This document shows positions 53,103 to 62,935 of a stretch of DNA of 64,000 nucleotides, in pieces. Positions within the stretch are counted from its first letter, which is position 1. The number at the start of each line of letters is the position of its first letter. Position numbers and translations under genes: made by a program. Source of the stretch: Tenacibaculum aiptasiae (GTDB lineage: Bacteria > Bacteroidota > Bacteroidia > Flavobacteriales > Flavobacteriaceae); assembly GCF_008806755.1 (NCBI RefSeq), contig NZ_WAAU01000008.1, forward strand, positions 186,530 to 250,529, written 5' to 3'. The notes under the pieces are model-generated. The model saw nothing but the letters and a program-made list of their open reading frames with translations, did not search any database and was not told the DNA's origin.

Positions 53103-54104
53103 ATGAATAACAACAAACTCATACTTATAGTAGCTATTAGCTTTTCATTGCTGGTAAATATTCCTCGTCTTGTATTTTTATTCGGTAGTGCAGATGGTAG
53201 TGGTCTTTGGGAAGTATCAACAAATGATACCTTGCTTCGTATTATATCCTTATTTGGATTTTGTTTTTTCATTCTAAAACTTAATATAGATTGGAGTATT
53301 CAATGGTTTCAAAAGAAGACTTTTTTGAAAGCTATTTTTTTAAGTTTTGCAATTCTTGTTGTTTGGATTTTCATATTTAGAATTTTCGATGTTGTTATCA
53401 ATGGAAATAATTCAACAACATTAAACCCTCGTTTTAATAGTTTTGTTTATTTCTTTGTTATGCTGATGCTTATAGTTATTAGCAGAACTATTACACTTAA
53501 TAATCAAGCGAAAATTGATGCTGTTGAAAAAGAGCAACTCAAGCAACAAAGTTTACAAAATGAATTGGCTGCCTTAAAAAATCAAGTTAATCCTCATTTT
53601 CTATTTAACTCTTTAAATTCATTGAGTTTGTTGGTTAGAGAAGACCAAAATTCAGCAGGAAAATTTATAAAGAAACTCTCTTTTTTATATCGCTATATTC
53701 TTCAAAGTAAAGACCAGGATTTAGTTAGCTTAAAAGAAGAATTAAAGTTTTTAGATAGTTATCTTTATTTAATCAAACAGCGCTATCGAGAAAATTTTAA
53801 AGCCATTATCAACATTGATGATGCCTTACTTCAGAAGAAAATTCCGTCATTAGCATTGCAATTATTGGTTGAAAACTCTGTAAAACACAATGAGATTTCT
53901 GTAAATAAACCTTTAAGGGTTACTATTTATAGTCAAGATCATTTTTTAGTTGTAAAGAATAAATTGCAAAAACGAACAGGCAATGTAGAAAGCACCAACA
54001 CCGGATTAAGCAATCTAAATACCAGATTTAAGCTACTTTTAAATAAGGAAATAAGTATTGAAAACAACAGTGATTATTTCATAGTAAAATTACCAATAAT
54101 ATGA
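53103..54104 (+). CDS. LytS/YehU-type sensor histidine kinase
   Basis: 333 residues from ATG 53103; the in-frame ATG at 53085 lies within a hairpin and is less likely. Four hydrophobic segments in the first ~140 residues, coiled coil, then NQVNPHFLFNSLNSLSLL, ENSVKHN and GLSNLNTRFKLL. Overlaps the LytTR gene by four bases. Confidence 0.9.
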   Translation: MNNNKLILIVAISFSLLVNIPRLVFLFGSADGSGLWEVSTNDTLLRIISLFGFCFFILKLNIDWSIQWFQKKTFLKAIFLSFAILVVWIFIFRIFDVVINGNNSTTLNPRFNSFVYFFVMLMLIVISRTITLNNQAKIDAVEKEQLKQQSLQNELAALKNQVNPHFLFNSLNSLSLLVREDQNSAGKFIKKLSFLYRYILQSKDQDLVSLKEELKFLDSYLYLIKQRYRENFKAIINIDDALLQKKIPSLALQLLVENSVKHNEISVNKPLRVTIYSQDHFLVVKNKLQKRTGNVESTNTGLSNLNTRFKLLLNKEISIENNSDYFIVKLPII

Positions 54105-54862
54105 ACGTACTAATCATAGAAGACGAACAAGCTGCAGCAGAAAATTTAAAATATCTTTTAAAGGAAATTGATCCTTCAATTACTGTAGAAACTGTTATAG
54201 ATACTGTGGTTGATGCTGTAGATTTTTTTAATAAAGAACATTCAATAGCTTTAGCTTTTTTCGATATTCATTTAGCCGATGGTATATCCTTTGAAATATT
54301 TGAAAAAGTCCAAGTTAATGTTCCTATCATCTTTACAACGGCTTTTGACGAGTATGCTATTAAAGCTTTCAAGGTTAATAGTGTAGATTACCTATTAAAA
54401 CCAATTGACGAAGAGGAATTAAAAGATGCTATTGATAAATACAAATCTACAAGACAAGCTTCGCCAATTAATGAGCAATTTCAGCAAATGTTGCAGTTAA
54501 TAAAATCAGAAAAGAAGTCGTATAAAAACACTTATTTGGTACAACAACGAGATACCTTAATCCCTTTAAATGTAAACGATGTAGCATATTTTACTATTGA
54601 TGATAGTATTGTAAAAGCAGTTGATAAAGACAATAAAAGTTTTATTATCGATAAAAAGCTTGAAGACATTGAAACAGAATTGAACCCTGCGCTATTTTTT
54701 AGAGCTAATAGACAGTTTATAGTCAATAGAAACGCTATCGAAAATCTTCAGCTCTATTTTAATGGAAAATTGATTTTAAATGTCAATCCTAAACCACAGG
54801 AACAAATAGTTGTAAGCAAGGCTAAAGCGCCCCAATTAAAAAATTGGATGCACCATCAATAG
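54101..54862 (+). CDS. LytTR family response regulator
   Basis: 253 residues. Receiver domain with IIEDEQAAAEN, phosphoacceptor Asp in AFFDIHLADG, and YLLKPIDEEEL; LytTR domain from ~155 (YFTIDDSIVKAV, FFRANRQFIVNRNAI). Direct repeats TTTCAC with a 21-bp period lie before the Spy-like gene and before the desaturase-like gene, so both neighbours are probable targets. Confidence 0.92.
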   Translation: MNVLIIEDEQAAAENLKYLLKEIDPSITVETVIDTVVDAVDFFNKEHSIALAFFDIHLADGISFEIFEKVQVNVPIIFTTAFDEYAIKAFKVNSVDYLLKPIDEEELKDAIDKYKSTRQASPINEQFQQMLQLIKSEKKSYKNTYLVQQRDTLIPLNVNDVAYFTIDDSIVKAVDKDNKSFIIDKKLEDIETELNPALFFRANRQFIVNRNAIENLQLYFNGKLILNVNPKPQEQIVVSKAKAPQLKNWMHHQ

Positions 54863-54882
54863 TTAAAATAACATTAAGGTCG

Positions 54883-54911
54883 TTTCACTTTCTATTTTAG
54901 CAGCTTCACTT
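54883..54911 (+). promoter_or_regulatory. LytTR-type direct repeat before the sterol-desaturase-like gene
   Basis: GTTTCACTTTC at 54882 and GCTTCACTTTC at 54903, 21 bp apart with ATTTTAG in the spacer; see the matching site at 52327. Confidence 0.55.
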
Positions 54912-54974
54912 TCATTTTTTAAATAAACACTCTTTTCCTCAATACTTTTGAACCATAATTAACACACAAATATT

Positions 54975-55754
54975 ATGGAAACAACATATGCAAAAGTATT
55001 CTTCTTGATTTTTATAGGTTTAATATTCGCTGAGATTATTTGGTCTTTAATTACTAAAAAGGGAAGTTATAGCACAAAAGATTCTCTTTCTAATTTGGTA
55101 ATTATCATTATTGGTAGATTTATAAAACCAATTTCATTGGCTTGGGGATTATTTTTATTTGAAGCTGTTGAGTCCTTCAAACTATTTACAATTCCAGTTA
55201 ACATTTACACATTTCTTATAACTTTTATGGTGGTAGAAATGGTGTATTACTGGTATCATAGATGGAGTCATGAAATTCCATTTTTATGGTCAATCCATCA
55301 TACACATCATTCAAGTATGTGGTTTAACTTAACAGCAGCGGGTCGTTTAAACTGGGTAGGTAAATTTACGAGTATTCTATTTTATGTGCCGTTGGTTATT
55401 TTAGGCTTTGATCCCACCTTAATATCATTATCACTAGCCATCAGTTTATTGTATCAATTTCTATTACACACAGAAGCCGTAGGAAAGTTAGGAGTTTTGG
55501 AGGGAAAGTTTTTCAATACACCCTCTGCCCATAGAGTACATCATGGTTCTAACGAAAAATACTTAGATAAAAACTATGGTGGAATGCTTATTTTTTGGGA
55601 CAGAGTTTTTGGAACTTATGTTCCCGAAACTGATAAAGTAACCTATGGAGTTACTACTGGGTTTATGGGACACAATCCGTTTGTAATTGTATTTAAGCCT
55701 ATGGTAGACTATTTTAAAGGGGTATTTAAAAAACAAAAATTATCAAAACAGTAA
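54975..55754 (+). CDS. sterol desaturase/fatty acid hydroxylase family membrane protein
   Basis: 259 residues, four to five membrane helices. Histidine clusters of the di-iron family: WYHRWSHE, HHTHHSS and HRVHHGSNEKYLDKNYGG. Oxygen-dependent hydroxylation or desaturation of a lipid at the membrane. With the Spy-like protein and LytS/LytTR it may form an envelope stress response, altering membrane lipids. Confidence 0.88.
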   Translation: METTYAKVFFLIFIGLIFAEIIWSLITKKGSYSTKDSLSNLVIIIIGRFIKPISLAWGLFLFEAVESFKLFTIPVNIYTFLITFMVVEMVYYWYHRWSHEIPFLWSIHHTHHSSMWFNLTAAGRLNWVGKFTSILFYVPLVILGFDPTLISLSLAISLLYQFLLHTEAVGKLGVLEGKFFNTPSAHRVHHGSNEKYLDKNYGGMLIFWDRVFGTYVPETDKVTYGVTTGFMGHNPFVIVFKPMVDYFKGVFKKQKLSKQ

Positions 55755-55827
55755 ATTATAGTATAATAAAATGAGTAGGAGAGTGGGGGATTCAGTTTTA
55801 TTAGATTATGAAATAACAATTAAATAG

Positions 55828-55859
55828 AAAAGAGACAGTTAAAATGCTGTCTCTTTTTT
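55828..55859 (+). terminator. rho-independent terminator
   Basis: AAAAGAGACAG (55828-55838) pairs with CTGTCTCTTTT (55847-55857), T-run follows. The rest of 55755-56113 is AT-rich with nothing further recognised. Confidence 0.7.
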
Positions 55860-56113
55860 GGTTTATTTCCTCTGAAATTATAAACCTTCTAAGTTTTAAT
55901 TTTTCAGCATATTGCTACATTTTGTTTATTCTCTAAACTAGCCTAATTGGATGTAACAACCTTTCTCATACGTAAAAAAACGACATTTAATATTAATAAA
56001 TTATATTAATTTATATTCTTAAAAATTAACCCAAGCTTCGCTTTTCTGAAGTATCATAAATTTTTATATTTACTTAAAACAAATGGACAATACTATTATA
56101 AAAATATGATGAT

Positions 56114-56806
56114 TTGAATAACTCTTTAACGAAAATAAAAAAGAAAATATTAGAAATAACAAGCAGTTTTTCAATTATTTCAGATTATTCACAAATTAAT
56201 GATGATATAGATTTATACATCGCTGGAGGTATTTTAAGAAATTATTTTATTGAACCTAATTTAAATATTAAAGACATTGATGTTTTTTATAAGGGAGAAA
56301 GCGAAAAATTTATAAAAAAGTTAAAAGAAGAGGGAGAAATTAATAAAGGACCTTTTGGTTCTTTACGTTGGTTTCCAAGAAATGAAGATAATATATATTA
56401 TGATATAATATCAATTAATGAATTTAATAATGGAGTAGAAAGATGCTACAGTATTGAAGATGTTTTGAAGCAATTTGATTTTACAATTAATTGTTTTGCA
56501 TATTCTTTACGAACCGGTGAATTTTTTGCTTCAAATAAAGCAATTGATGATATTAGAAATAAGGTAATAAGATTAGTTAGATTTGATTACCCAGATGAAA
56601 ATATAACTTCATTAATTAAATTAAAAAGAACATCTGTACTTTGGTTTAGAATATTACATTATGCCAGTAATTTAGGTTTTACAATTGAAGAAGAAACAAT
56701 GTTATGGATAAAACAAAATAAAAATTACTACAATGATTTATCTCTTTTTGAGAGATTTTTCTTTATTCCAAAATTAAATGAAAAAATATTAAAAGAAATT
56801 ATTTAA
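56114..56806 (+). CDS. stand-alone nucleotidyltransferase (poly(A) polymerase/CCA-enzyme head domain)
   Basis: 230 residues; TTG start, since the frame is closed at 56099 and holds no ATG. LYIAGGILRNYF (Gly38-Gly39) and IKDIDVFYK (Asp54, Asp56) form the catalytic GG…DxD of pol-beta-like nucleotidyltransferases; QFDFTINCFAYSLRTGEFF and IDDIRNKVIRLVRF match the poly(A)-polymerase-head domain. It lacks the RNA-binding tail domains of housekeeping tRNA nucleotidyltransferase. Its stop overlaps the next start (TAATG), so a two-gene unit. Substrate, RNA, protein or small molecule, is unknown. Confidence 0.75.
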   Translation: MNNSLTKIKKKILEITSSFSIISDYSQINDDIDLYIAGGILRNYFIEPNLNIKDIDVFYKGESEKFIKKLKEEGEINKGPFGSLRWFPRNEDNIYYDIISINEFNNGVERCYSIEDVLKQFDFTINCFAYSLRTGEFFASNKAIDDIRNKVIRLVRFDYPDENITSLIKLKRTSVLWFRILHYASNLGFTIEEETMLWIKQNKNYYNDLSLFERFFFIPKLNEKILKEII

Positions 56807-58476
56807 TGGAACAACAAACACTAGACAAGATATTAAAACATTTCACAAGATTTACATTAAAAACATATAAAGAATTAGAGAAAGGAGTAATGACAACAAA
56901 ATATGTCCTTACAGGTTTTGAAGGTTCAAATGAAAAAAAATTCATTGTTAGAGTATTCCCAAAAGGAAGAGAGTTTATAATGAAATATGAACCAAAAATA
57001 TTACAAGAGGCTCATGAAAAAAAGATCAAAGTACCTAAATTAATAGGTTCTTCAAATGAATATCCTGTATCTAATTTATCTTATATAATTTATGAATATT
57101 TACCAGGAAGACCTTTAAATGAAATTTACGACAATTTAAACAAAAAAGATAAAAACATCATTATCAGCGAAATAGTAGATAATATTTTCAATCTTTCAAA
57201 AATAAAATGCAATAATTTTGGTCCCTTAGAGAATGAATTGACAGCAAAGCATAATTGTTGGGAAGAATTTTTAATTGATTCTTATAAAAATTCTGAAATT
57301 TATTTAACAAATAATAAAGAACTAAAAAATGATTTATTAAAACACTATAATTTTTCTTTAATAAAAGGGAATAACAACAAAGAGAAACTTAATAATTTGG
57401 TTTGGTTAGATTTTCATCCAGAAAATATAATTATAAACGATTTAAATAGATTAGAAGGATTTATTGATTTTGAAGAGGTCATTTCTGGTGATTTAAAAAT
57501 GGCATTAGGTTACTTGTATGCGAGGGAAGGATCAAGCGATTTTTTTAATGAGGTATATAAAGAATATTTAAAAAAAGATAATACAATAACAATAAAAAAG
57601 ATAGAAGAATATTCTTTTATAAGAATTTGCAGAATAGCACCTTATTTAAATTTAGACTTACCTTCAGGAAAAAAAAGAGATCCTTTATTAAATGTTTTCA
57701 AAGGAATAAAAGAAATAAATTTGAGATTTAACACAAACTTAAAAAAATATAAATCTTTTTTAAATGAAATATTTTTTATAGAAGAAAACACTGAAAAAAG
57801 ATCAAACAATCAACAAAAAATTAGAGCAGCTATGAGCTTATTTTGGTTTTCAATAATAATTGTAATTGCATTTTTAACCTTATTTAATATAGAATTAGAT
57901 AGAACTAAAATTTATAATCAAACATGGAATAATACAGAAAAAATTTCTTTAAAATATGCTAATGCTCCTGTTTGGTTTAAACATCAAGATAAAAATTTGT
58001 ATAGTGATGTTGTCATTTCTGATAAAATGAAACAGCAGCTATATAAATTAGCTTCGGACTCATTACCAAGAAATAATTCCTATTTTAAAGCTGTAAACTC
58101 TTTAACTTTTGATTCAAGACAAAATGCTCCAAATACATTAGCTGTTATATTTGCTTGTGGATTACTATCAATATTAGGGGTTAGTATAAGAAGTATGTGG
58201 GATTTTGTAGGAAATGCAAGTTATAAAAATGATTTAAATTTAAACCGCTGGTGGCCTTGGTATTTTTTAAGACCTTTGATAGGATTTCTTGCTGGTATTT
58301 GTTTTTACTTTTTATTTAACGCAGGAATACTAGAATTAAAAGGAACAGGGGTTACAAAATCAAAATTATATTTATTACTAGGTTTAACAACATTAATTGG
58401 ATTTGGACTTAATGATTTTATTGAGCGATTAAGATTAATTTCTAAAGCAATGTTTGGGAGTGATAGTAAAAAATAA
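56806..58476 (+). CDS. APH-type phosphotransferase fused to a four-helix membrane domain
   Basis: 556 residues. Residues ~1-300 are an aminoglycoside-phosphotransferase/choline-kinase-like fold: YIIYEYLPGRPL, catalytic loop WLDFHPENII (Asp202, Asn207; the usual His two residues before Asp is Trp) and metal-site GFIDFEE. After a linker come four membrane helices (about 344-366, 445-465, 483-508, 520-540) with RWWPWYFLRPLIG and GLNDFIERL, a layout seen in other uncharacterised membrane proteins. The kinase-membrane fusion coupled to a nucleotidyltransferase is not a known arrangement to me. Confidence 0.7.
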   Translation: MEQQTLDKILKHFTRFTLKTYKELEKGVMTTKYVLTGFEGSNEKKFIVRVFPKGREFIMKYEPKILQEAHEKKIKVPKLIGSSNEYPVSNLSYIIYEYLPGRPLNEIYDNLNKKDKNIIISEIVDNIFNLSKIKCNNFGPLENELTAKHNCWEEFLIDSYKNSEIYLTNNKELKNDLLKHYNFSLIKGNNNKEKLNNLVWLDFHPENIIINDLNRLEGFIDFEEVISGDLKMALGYLYAREGSSDFFNEVYKEYLKKDNTITIKKIEEYSFIRICRIAPYLNLDLPSGKKRDPLLNVFKGIKEINLRFNTNLKKYKSFLNEIFFIEENTEKRSNNQQKIRAAMSLFWFSIIIVIAFLTLFNIELDRTKIYNQTWNNTEKISLKYANAPVWFKHQDKNLYSDVVISDKMKQQLYKLASDSLPRNNSYFKAVNSLTFDSRQNAPNTLAVIFACGLLSILGVSIRSMWDFVGNASYKNDLNLNRWWPWYFLRPLIGFLAGICFYFLFNAGILELKGTGVTKSKLYLLLGLTTLIGFGLNDFIERLRLISKAMFGSDSKK

Positions 58477-58516
58477 TACAGTAGATAAAAGGTAATTAAA
58501 ATCTATATGATTTAAT

Positions 58517-59335
58517 TTAAAAATCATCATGAATTAATTTATCATTAATAATCATTAAGTTACCTGAAATAATTGACTCAAGTACAACTGATTCTCCAAA
58601 AGTTTTATTTAAAAGTTTTAGAACTTTTTTTCTTTGAGTTTCGTTATTTATTAAAATATATCTTATATCATTTATATCATCTAATTTAATTGAATATTCT
58701 GGTAAGTGAGGTTTCTTTAGTTTTTTTATTGAACTAAACTCACTTTGTTCTTGATGAATTATTTTTTTATTATCTTCTAATTTCGGTATAAATCTCCATT
58801 CTCTTTCTTGATATGTTATTATTTCACGTTTTCTATATAAAGTTTTCCAATTTTTAAAAAACTGAATTATAGATGTATTAATTTTAGAGATATCTTTTGA
58901 TTTTTCATCATACTTAACAAAGAAATTTTCATTCAATTTATTTTCCACTTCTTCAATTGATTTATTATGAAAAATATCATTAATCATATGCTTAAAATGT
59001 AAACTAATTAAACTATTATGAAATTTACCAAAAGGAGTAGTTTCATGAATATATACTACTGGAGAAATTGTGTTTTTTATAGCCCATTGTAAACTCATAC
59101 CAATTCCATATTTACCGTAACGTAAATATAAATCTACATCTCTTAAAGGAATATTACAAAAACTTACCATTGGAATGTAATACTCTATATCATTTATTTT
59201 TTCTATACAATAAGAAGGAGCAAAACCATTTCTTAAAATTTTAAGTAATACTTCAAAATTATTTGTATAGTGGAAAATATGATTAATCTTTTTTTGTTCA
59301 AATGGAGGTTCTAAATTTCCTTTTTTTAAATTCAT
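58517..59335 (-). CDS. AbiGi-like abortive infection protein
   Basis: 272 residues. IFHYTNNFEVLLKILRNGFAPSYCIE, then YYIPMVSFCNIPLRDVDLYLRYGKYGIGMSLQWAIKN and SPVVYIHE follow the AbiGi family pattern (PF10899) almost line by line, and QEREWRFIP is typical of the second half. AbiGi is part of the lactococcal AbiG phage-abortion pair; the second gene AbiGii is not recognised next to it. Convergent with the nucleotidyltransferase-kinase unit. Confidence 0.75.
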   Translation of the reverse strand: MNLKKGNLEPPFEQKKINHIFHYTNNFEVLLKILRNGFAPSYCIEKINDIEYYIPMVSFCNIPLRDVDLYLRYGKYGIGMSLQWAIKNTISPVVYIHETTPFGKFHNSLISLHFKHMINDIFHNKSIEEVENKLNENFFVKYDEKSKDISKINTSIIQFFKNWKTLYRKREIITYQEREWRFIPKLEDNKKIIHQEQSEFSSIKKLKKPHLPEYSIKLDDINDIRYILINNETQRKKVLKLLNKTFGESVVLESIISGNLMIINDKLIHDDF

Positions 59336-59436
59336 TTTTTTAGCATTTTAAAATCAAGCAAACTTTCCTACACAAATTATAATCAAGTGCTTTCTATCTT
59401 TTTCTTGTTTTGTAATCTAGAATAAAATATAAAGTT

Positions 59437-59515
59437 ATAAGAGAATCAATAACAACTTAGGCAATTATATAAACATCAATGGTTAACAGTTTTCTCTTAT
59501 TGATTTTTTATTGGT
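59437..59515. other. inverted repeat in intergenic region
   Basis: ATAAGAGAA (59437-59445) can pair with TTCTCTTAT (59492-59500), or AATCAATAA next to it with TTATTGATT, as alternative stems with a ~46-base loop; T-run follows. Between AbiGi-like and nuclease genes; nothing else seen in 59336-59568. Confidence 0.25.
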
Positions 59516-59568
59516 TACTTATTTTCAAAAGTAGACTTAATTATATGTTTTTATACCTACCGATATGC

Positions 59569-62500
59569 TTATTTCTTATTTCTTTTTTCTTTGAGTAATT
59601 CTAAAATAGGTGCATTGTCTATATTACTAGGAATAATAGGTTCATCATCATCAGTTATTACCACTCTTTCAGGATTATGAATTCCAATTTTCCAAGCATC
59701 AATTATTTTTAGCTTACTTTTTTGTATACCAAGTTCAAAAAAAGGTTTCATATCATAATTCTTATCAATGAATGCAGGAATTAATGTGTAATTATTAAAA
59801 AACTCGAAACCTTTTATTAAATTTTTAAGGTTTATATCATTTTTTGGTTCCATCATATGAAATCGAGAAGATGATGAAATAAATTGACCTTCTTTCATAT
59901 TATCTATATCCATAAACTTGTTAATTAATATTTTATACCAATAAGGATTCTTTTTTCTAATACCTTTAATAATAGTAATGCAAATTTCATCATTAGTATC
60001 AATTGCACCATATTCATTTATCCAATTTTCAAATATTTTTTTTCCTGCATCTTCATTTTGAAAAGCTAAGACTATACCTAATGTATTATTAGAAGGCAAT
60101 TTCAAAAAACCAAAACCTTTCCATTTAGCTTTATCCCATAGTTCTGCATCAATAACTGTTTGTGCTTTAAAATTTTGATGAGTTACAGAGTTGAAAAAGG
60201 TTTTCTCATTTATCTTTTTTTCTGATTTCAAATTTAATTTAGACACTTTTAATTCTATCGGATTTGATTTCCTTTTAAGTATATAATTCGTTGTCTTTTC
60301 ATTTTTCCAATTTTTTAGAAAGAATTTTGGCTTTGAAGTTAAAATGTTTGTTAAGGAATTTTTATGCCTAAATATTAAAGATAATCTTTCATTTACTTCA
60401 TCATTTTTATATAGGTTCTCGAAAAATTTATTATAATCTTTGAAAAGATAGTTTTTTCCAATAATTAAAGGCAAAAACTCTTCCATTAACCCTAATATAT
60501 CTTTTGATTTATAGGAATAATCTTGTTTTATAAATAAAATAAATGAATTTTTACTAGCAGATTTTATTTTAAAAAAATCATCTAACTTTTGATATTTAAT
60601 ACTGATTATAATTTTTTCTGACAAAGGGAATGCATTTTCAAATGCAGTTGCTAAATAAGATTCAAAATAGGCTAGAATAGTTTCTCCTAAAATAATAAGT
60701 TGAATGTCATCATTAGATTTTATTATAAAATCAACACCTAAAACCCTAGTATTAAACGATATGTCTTCTGAATTTAAAAAATTCGTTTGAAAAGCCATTT
60801 GTTTTGCAAAAGGTTGATTTGCTAATGCATTATAGAATTTTTTAAAACTATCTTTGGTAAATGAAGAGTCTTTGGATTTATCAATTTCTATTTTTTCCTC
60901 ATAACCTAATAAATATAAAACCGAACCATTACTTAGCCATAACTCATGTTTATCAAGAATTTCGGGTAAATCTGATAATTCATGAAAGTTCTTATAGTCT
61001 GTATTCAATAACCTAGTAGAAAGACAACCATCAATAAGTTCTTCGATAGACATTTGGTCATTATCTAGTTTTTTTTCTGAATCAAAATATTTTTTTATAA
61101 TATTAAATAATTCATACCAAGAAAGTAATACAGGTATTCGACCTAAGATAACCTCATTTTTTAAAATTTTTTCAAGACTTATATAAATTCTCTTGTCAAT
61201 CTTACCTTTAGTAAACCATTCATTTGCATATAAATTAATGGCAATAATTAAACAATTATTTGCAGCCCAATATAGCCCCAATCTTGAATATGCATCACTT
61301 AATAAAATTAAACAAAAATAAAACTCATCTTGTACTTCTTCTTTAGCTAATTTTCTCACAGCTTTTCCAAAAAACACTAAACTTTCTCTGTTTAAATTGT
61401 TTTTTAATTTTGTTGTACCTCTACTCAAATAAATTTTAGCAGATGATAATTCTGAAACTCTAATTGATTCTAATTTTGCAATTAGATCAATTAACTTGTC
61501 AAATTCTATATTGTCTGGTAATAACTCACTATAAATATCAATTATTCCTTTTAATTGCTCGAAAGGAATGTCCGAATGGTTTTGGCTTTTTTTAAAATAG
61601 GCCTGTAAATTTATAAGCTCGTTAGTTATTGATTTTCTCTTCTTTAATTTAATTGAAATATTAATAATAGCTAAATAAAACTTACATAATAAAGCAGTTG
61701 AAGGTTTGCTCTGATTCTTACTGCATTCTTTTAATAGTTTTATAAACTCTTTTTCATCATGACTGAAGTTATTTCCAATATAATCTTTAATTTCTTCAAT
61801 TGTAGATATTCTTGTTAATAGATTATATAAGTTTAAATACAATTCCAAATTACTCAAATTAGGCTCTTTATTTACTAGAGATTTAAACTCTAAAAACTCT
61901 TGATAAAAACCTTTATAATCGTCATACCAATTTAAATAAGTCCAAGCAAGTTGATAATGTATTTTTATTTTTTGTTGTAAGTTATCTAGTTTAATCACAA
62001 ATCTTTTTGCTCTCTCAAATTTCCCAACAACCTCATTTTTAGGTAATTCTATCATTCTTGATAAAATTGCACTTTTTAAACAATCCTCTACTAACTGAAA
62101 ATCAACTTCAAAAGTTCTATTTGGATTATTTATTCTTTCTTCAATATCAAAGAGTTCTTCTTTTCTTTTTAAATCATTTGGACCTACGACTTTTTCTTCT
62201 AAATGTAAAGATGATAAATTTAAACTGTCAATTACATCATTTAGGAGATGATTGCTATAAACATTTTCAATTATCCATTCTGCATCAAGAATAATCAACT
62301 CAATTTTATAATTTTTATTAATTAGGTCTTGAGTTTCTTTTTTATCCTTACTACGAATCTTTTGGTTTGAAAAAAAATATACTTTTGTATAACCTCTATT
62401 TGTCCCAATAATCTTATCTACATCAGATTTTACTTTTGGTTTCCAATCCTTTTTAGCACTCATGGCAAAAGCCCAATTTTCATTCTCGTTCCATTTATTA

Positions 62501-62814
62501 TTACTTTGAAACCATCTCTCAGAAATGTAATTAGAAACAGGATATGTTTCTGAATCTGTTTTTCCATCTCCTCCTCCTGTTGGTCCAACTTGGGGTATTA
62601 AATTAGGAGTGATTAATTTTTCTGCTAATCTTCGACAAAGAGTTTCAAAACTATCATGCTTTTGATTTGTTGAAATCTGACTAATTTCAAAAGCTAATTG
62701 TTCTTTAGTTAATAGAACTTTGGATATTGTTTTAGAGTCAGAAAAAAATTCAGGTCTAATATTTCTATAAAATTGAGAAGGAGTTATGAATTCTTCTTTT
62801 TTTTTCACATTCAT
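59569..62814 (-). CDS. nuclease-helical-repeat protein, probable defence effector
   Basis: 1081 residues from the ATG at 62814 (TTG eight codons upstream is possible). Residues ~55-200 look like an Mrr/PD-(D/E)xK nuclease: SFETLCRRLAEKLITPNLIPQVG, GGGDGKTD (Asp83, Asp87) and AMSAKKDWKPKVKSD (Lys121). The middle (~220-580) is a long helical, TPR-like repeat region; the last ~500 residues, including LGVDFIIKSND and the GFLKLPSNNTLGIV block, match nothing known to me. Large size and multi-domain layout fit a phage-sensing effector. Confidence 0.6.
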   Translation of the reverse strand: MNVKKKEEFITPSQFYRNIRPEFFSDSKTISKVLLTKEQLAFEISQISTNQKHDSFETLCRRLAEKLITPNLIPQVGPTGGGDGKTDSETYPVSNYISERWFQSNNKWNENENWAFAMSAKKDWKPKVKSDVDKIIGTNRGYTKVYFFSNQKIRSKDKKETQDLINKNYKIELIILDAEWIIENVYSNHLLNDVIDSLNLSSLHLEEKVVGPNDLKRKEELFDIEERINNPNRTFEVDFQLVEDCLKSAILSRMIELPKNEVVGKFERAKRFVIKLDNLQQKIKIHYQLAWTYLNWYDDYKGFYQEFLEFKSLVNKEPNLSNLELYLNLYNLLTRISTIEEIKDYIGNNFSHDEKEFIKLLKECSKNQSKPSTALLCKFYLAIINISIKLKKRKSITNELINLQAYFKKSQNHSDIPFEQLKGIIDIYSELLPDNIEFDKLIDLIAKLESIRVSELSSAKIYLSRGTTKLKNNLNRESLVFFGKAVRKLAKEEVQDEFYFCLILLSDAYSRLGLYWAANNCLIIAINLYANEWFTKGKIDKRIYISLEKILKNEVILGRIPVLLSWYELFNIIKKYFDSEKKLDNDQMSIEELIDGCLSTRLLNTDYKNFHELSDLPEILDKHELWLSNGSVLYLLGYEEKIEIDKSKDSSFTKDSFKKFYNALANQPFAKQMAFQTNFLNSEDISFNTRVLGVDFIIKSNDDIQLIILGETILAYFESYLATAFENAFPLSEKIIISIKYQKLDDFFKIKSASKNSFILFIKQDYSYKSKDILGLMEEFLPLIIGKNYLFKDYNKFFENLYKNDEVNERLSLIFRHKNSLTNILTSKPKFFLKNWKNEKTTNYILKRKSNPIELKVSKLNLKSEKKINEKTFFNSVTHQNFKAQTVIDAELWDKAKWKGFGFLKLPSNNTLGIVLAFQNEDAGKKIFENWINEYGAIDTNDEICITIIKGIRKKNPYWYKILINKFMDIDNMKEGQFISSSSRFHMMEPKNDINLKNLIKGFEFFNNYTLIPAFIDKNYDMKPFFELGIQKSKLKIIDAWKIGIHNPERVVITDDDEPIIPSNIDNAPILELLKEKRNKK

Positions 62815-62935
62815 TGTTGAGTAAGTTCTTATTAGCAATTATTTTATACGCTACTGTTAGTTCTTTTACTGAATCATATATTTTTTCAGCTGTCTCTTAT
62901 TTGAACATCTGTCTAAGTTATAATTAATAGAAAAT

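Noticed and set aside
62815..62838. TTG start eight codons upstream for the large nuclease protein
   Set aside because: An ATG with normal context follows at 62814 and the extra residues show no conservation pattern or leader.
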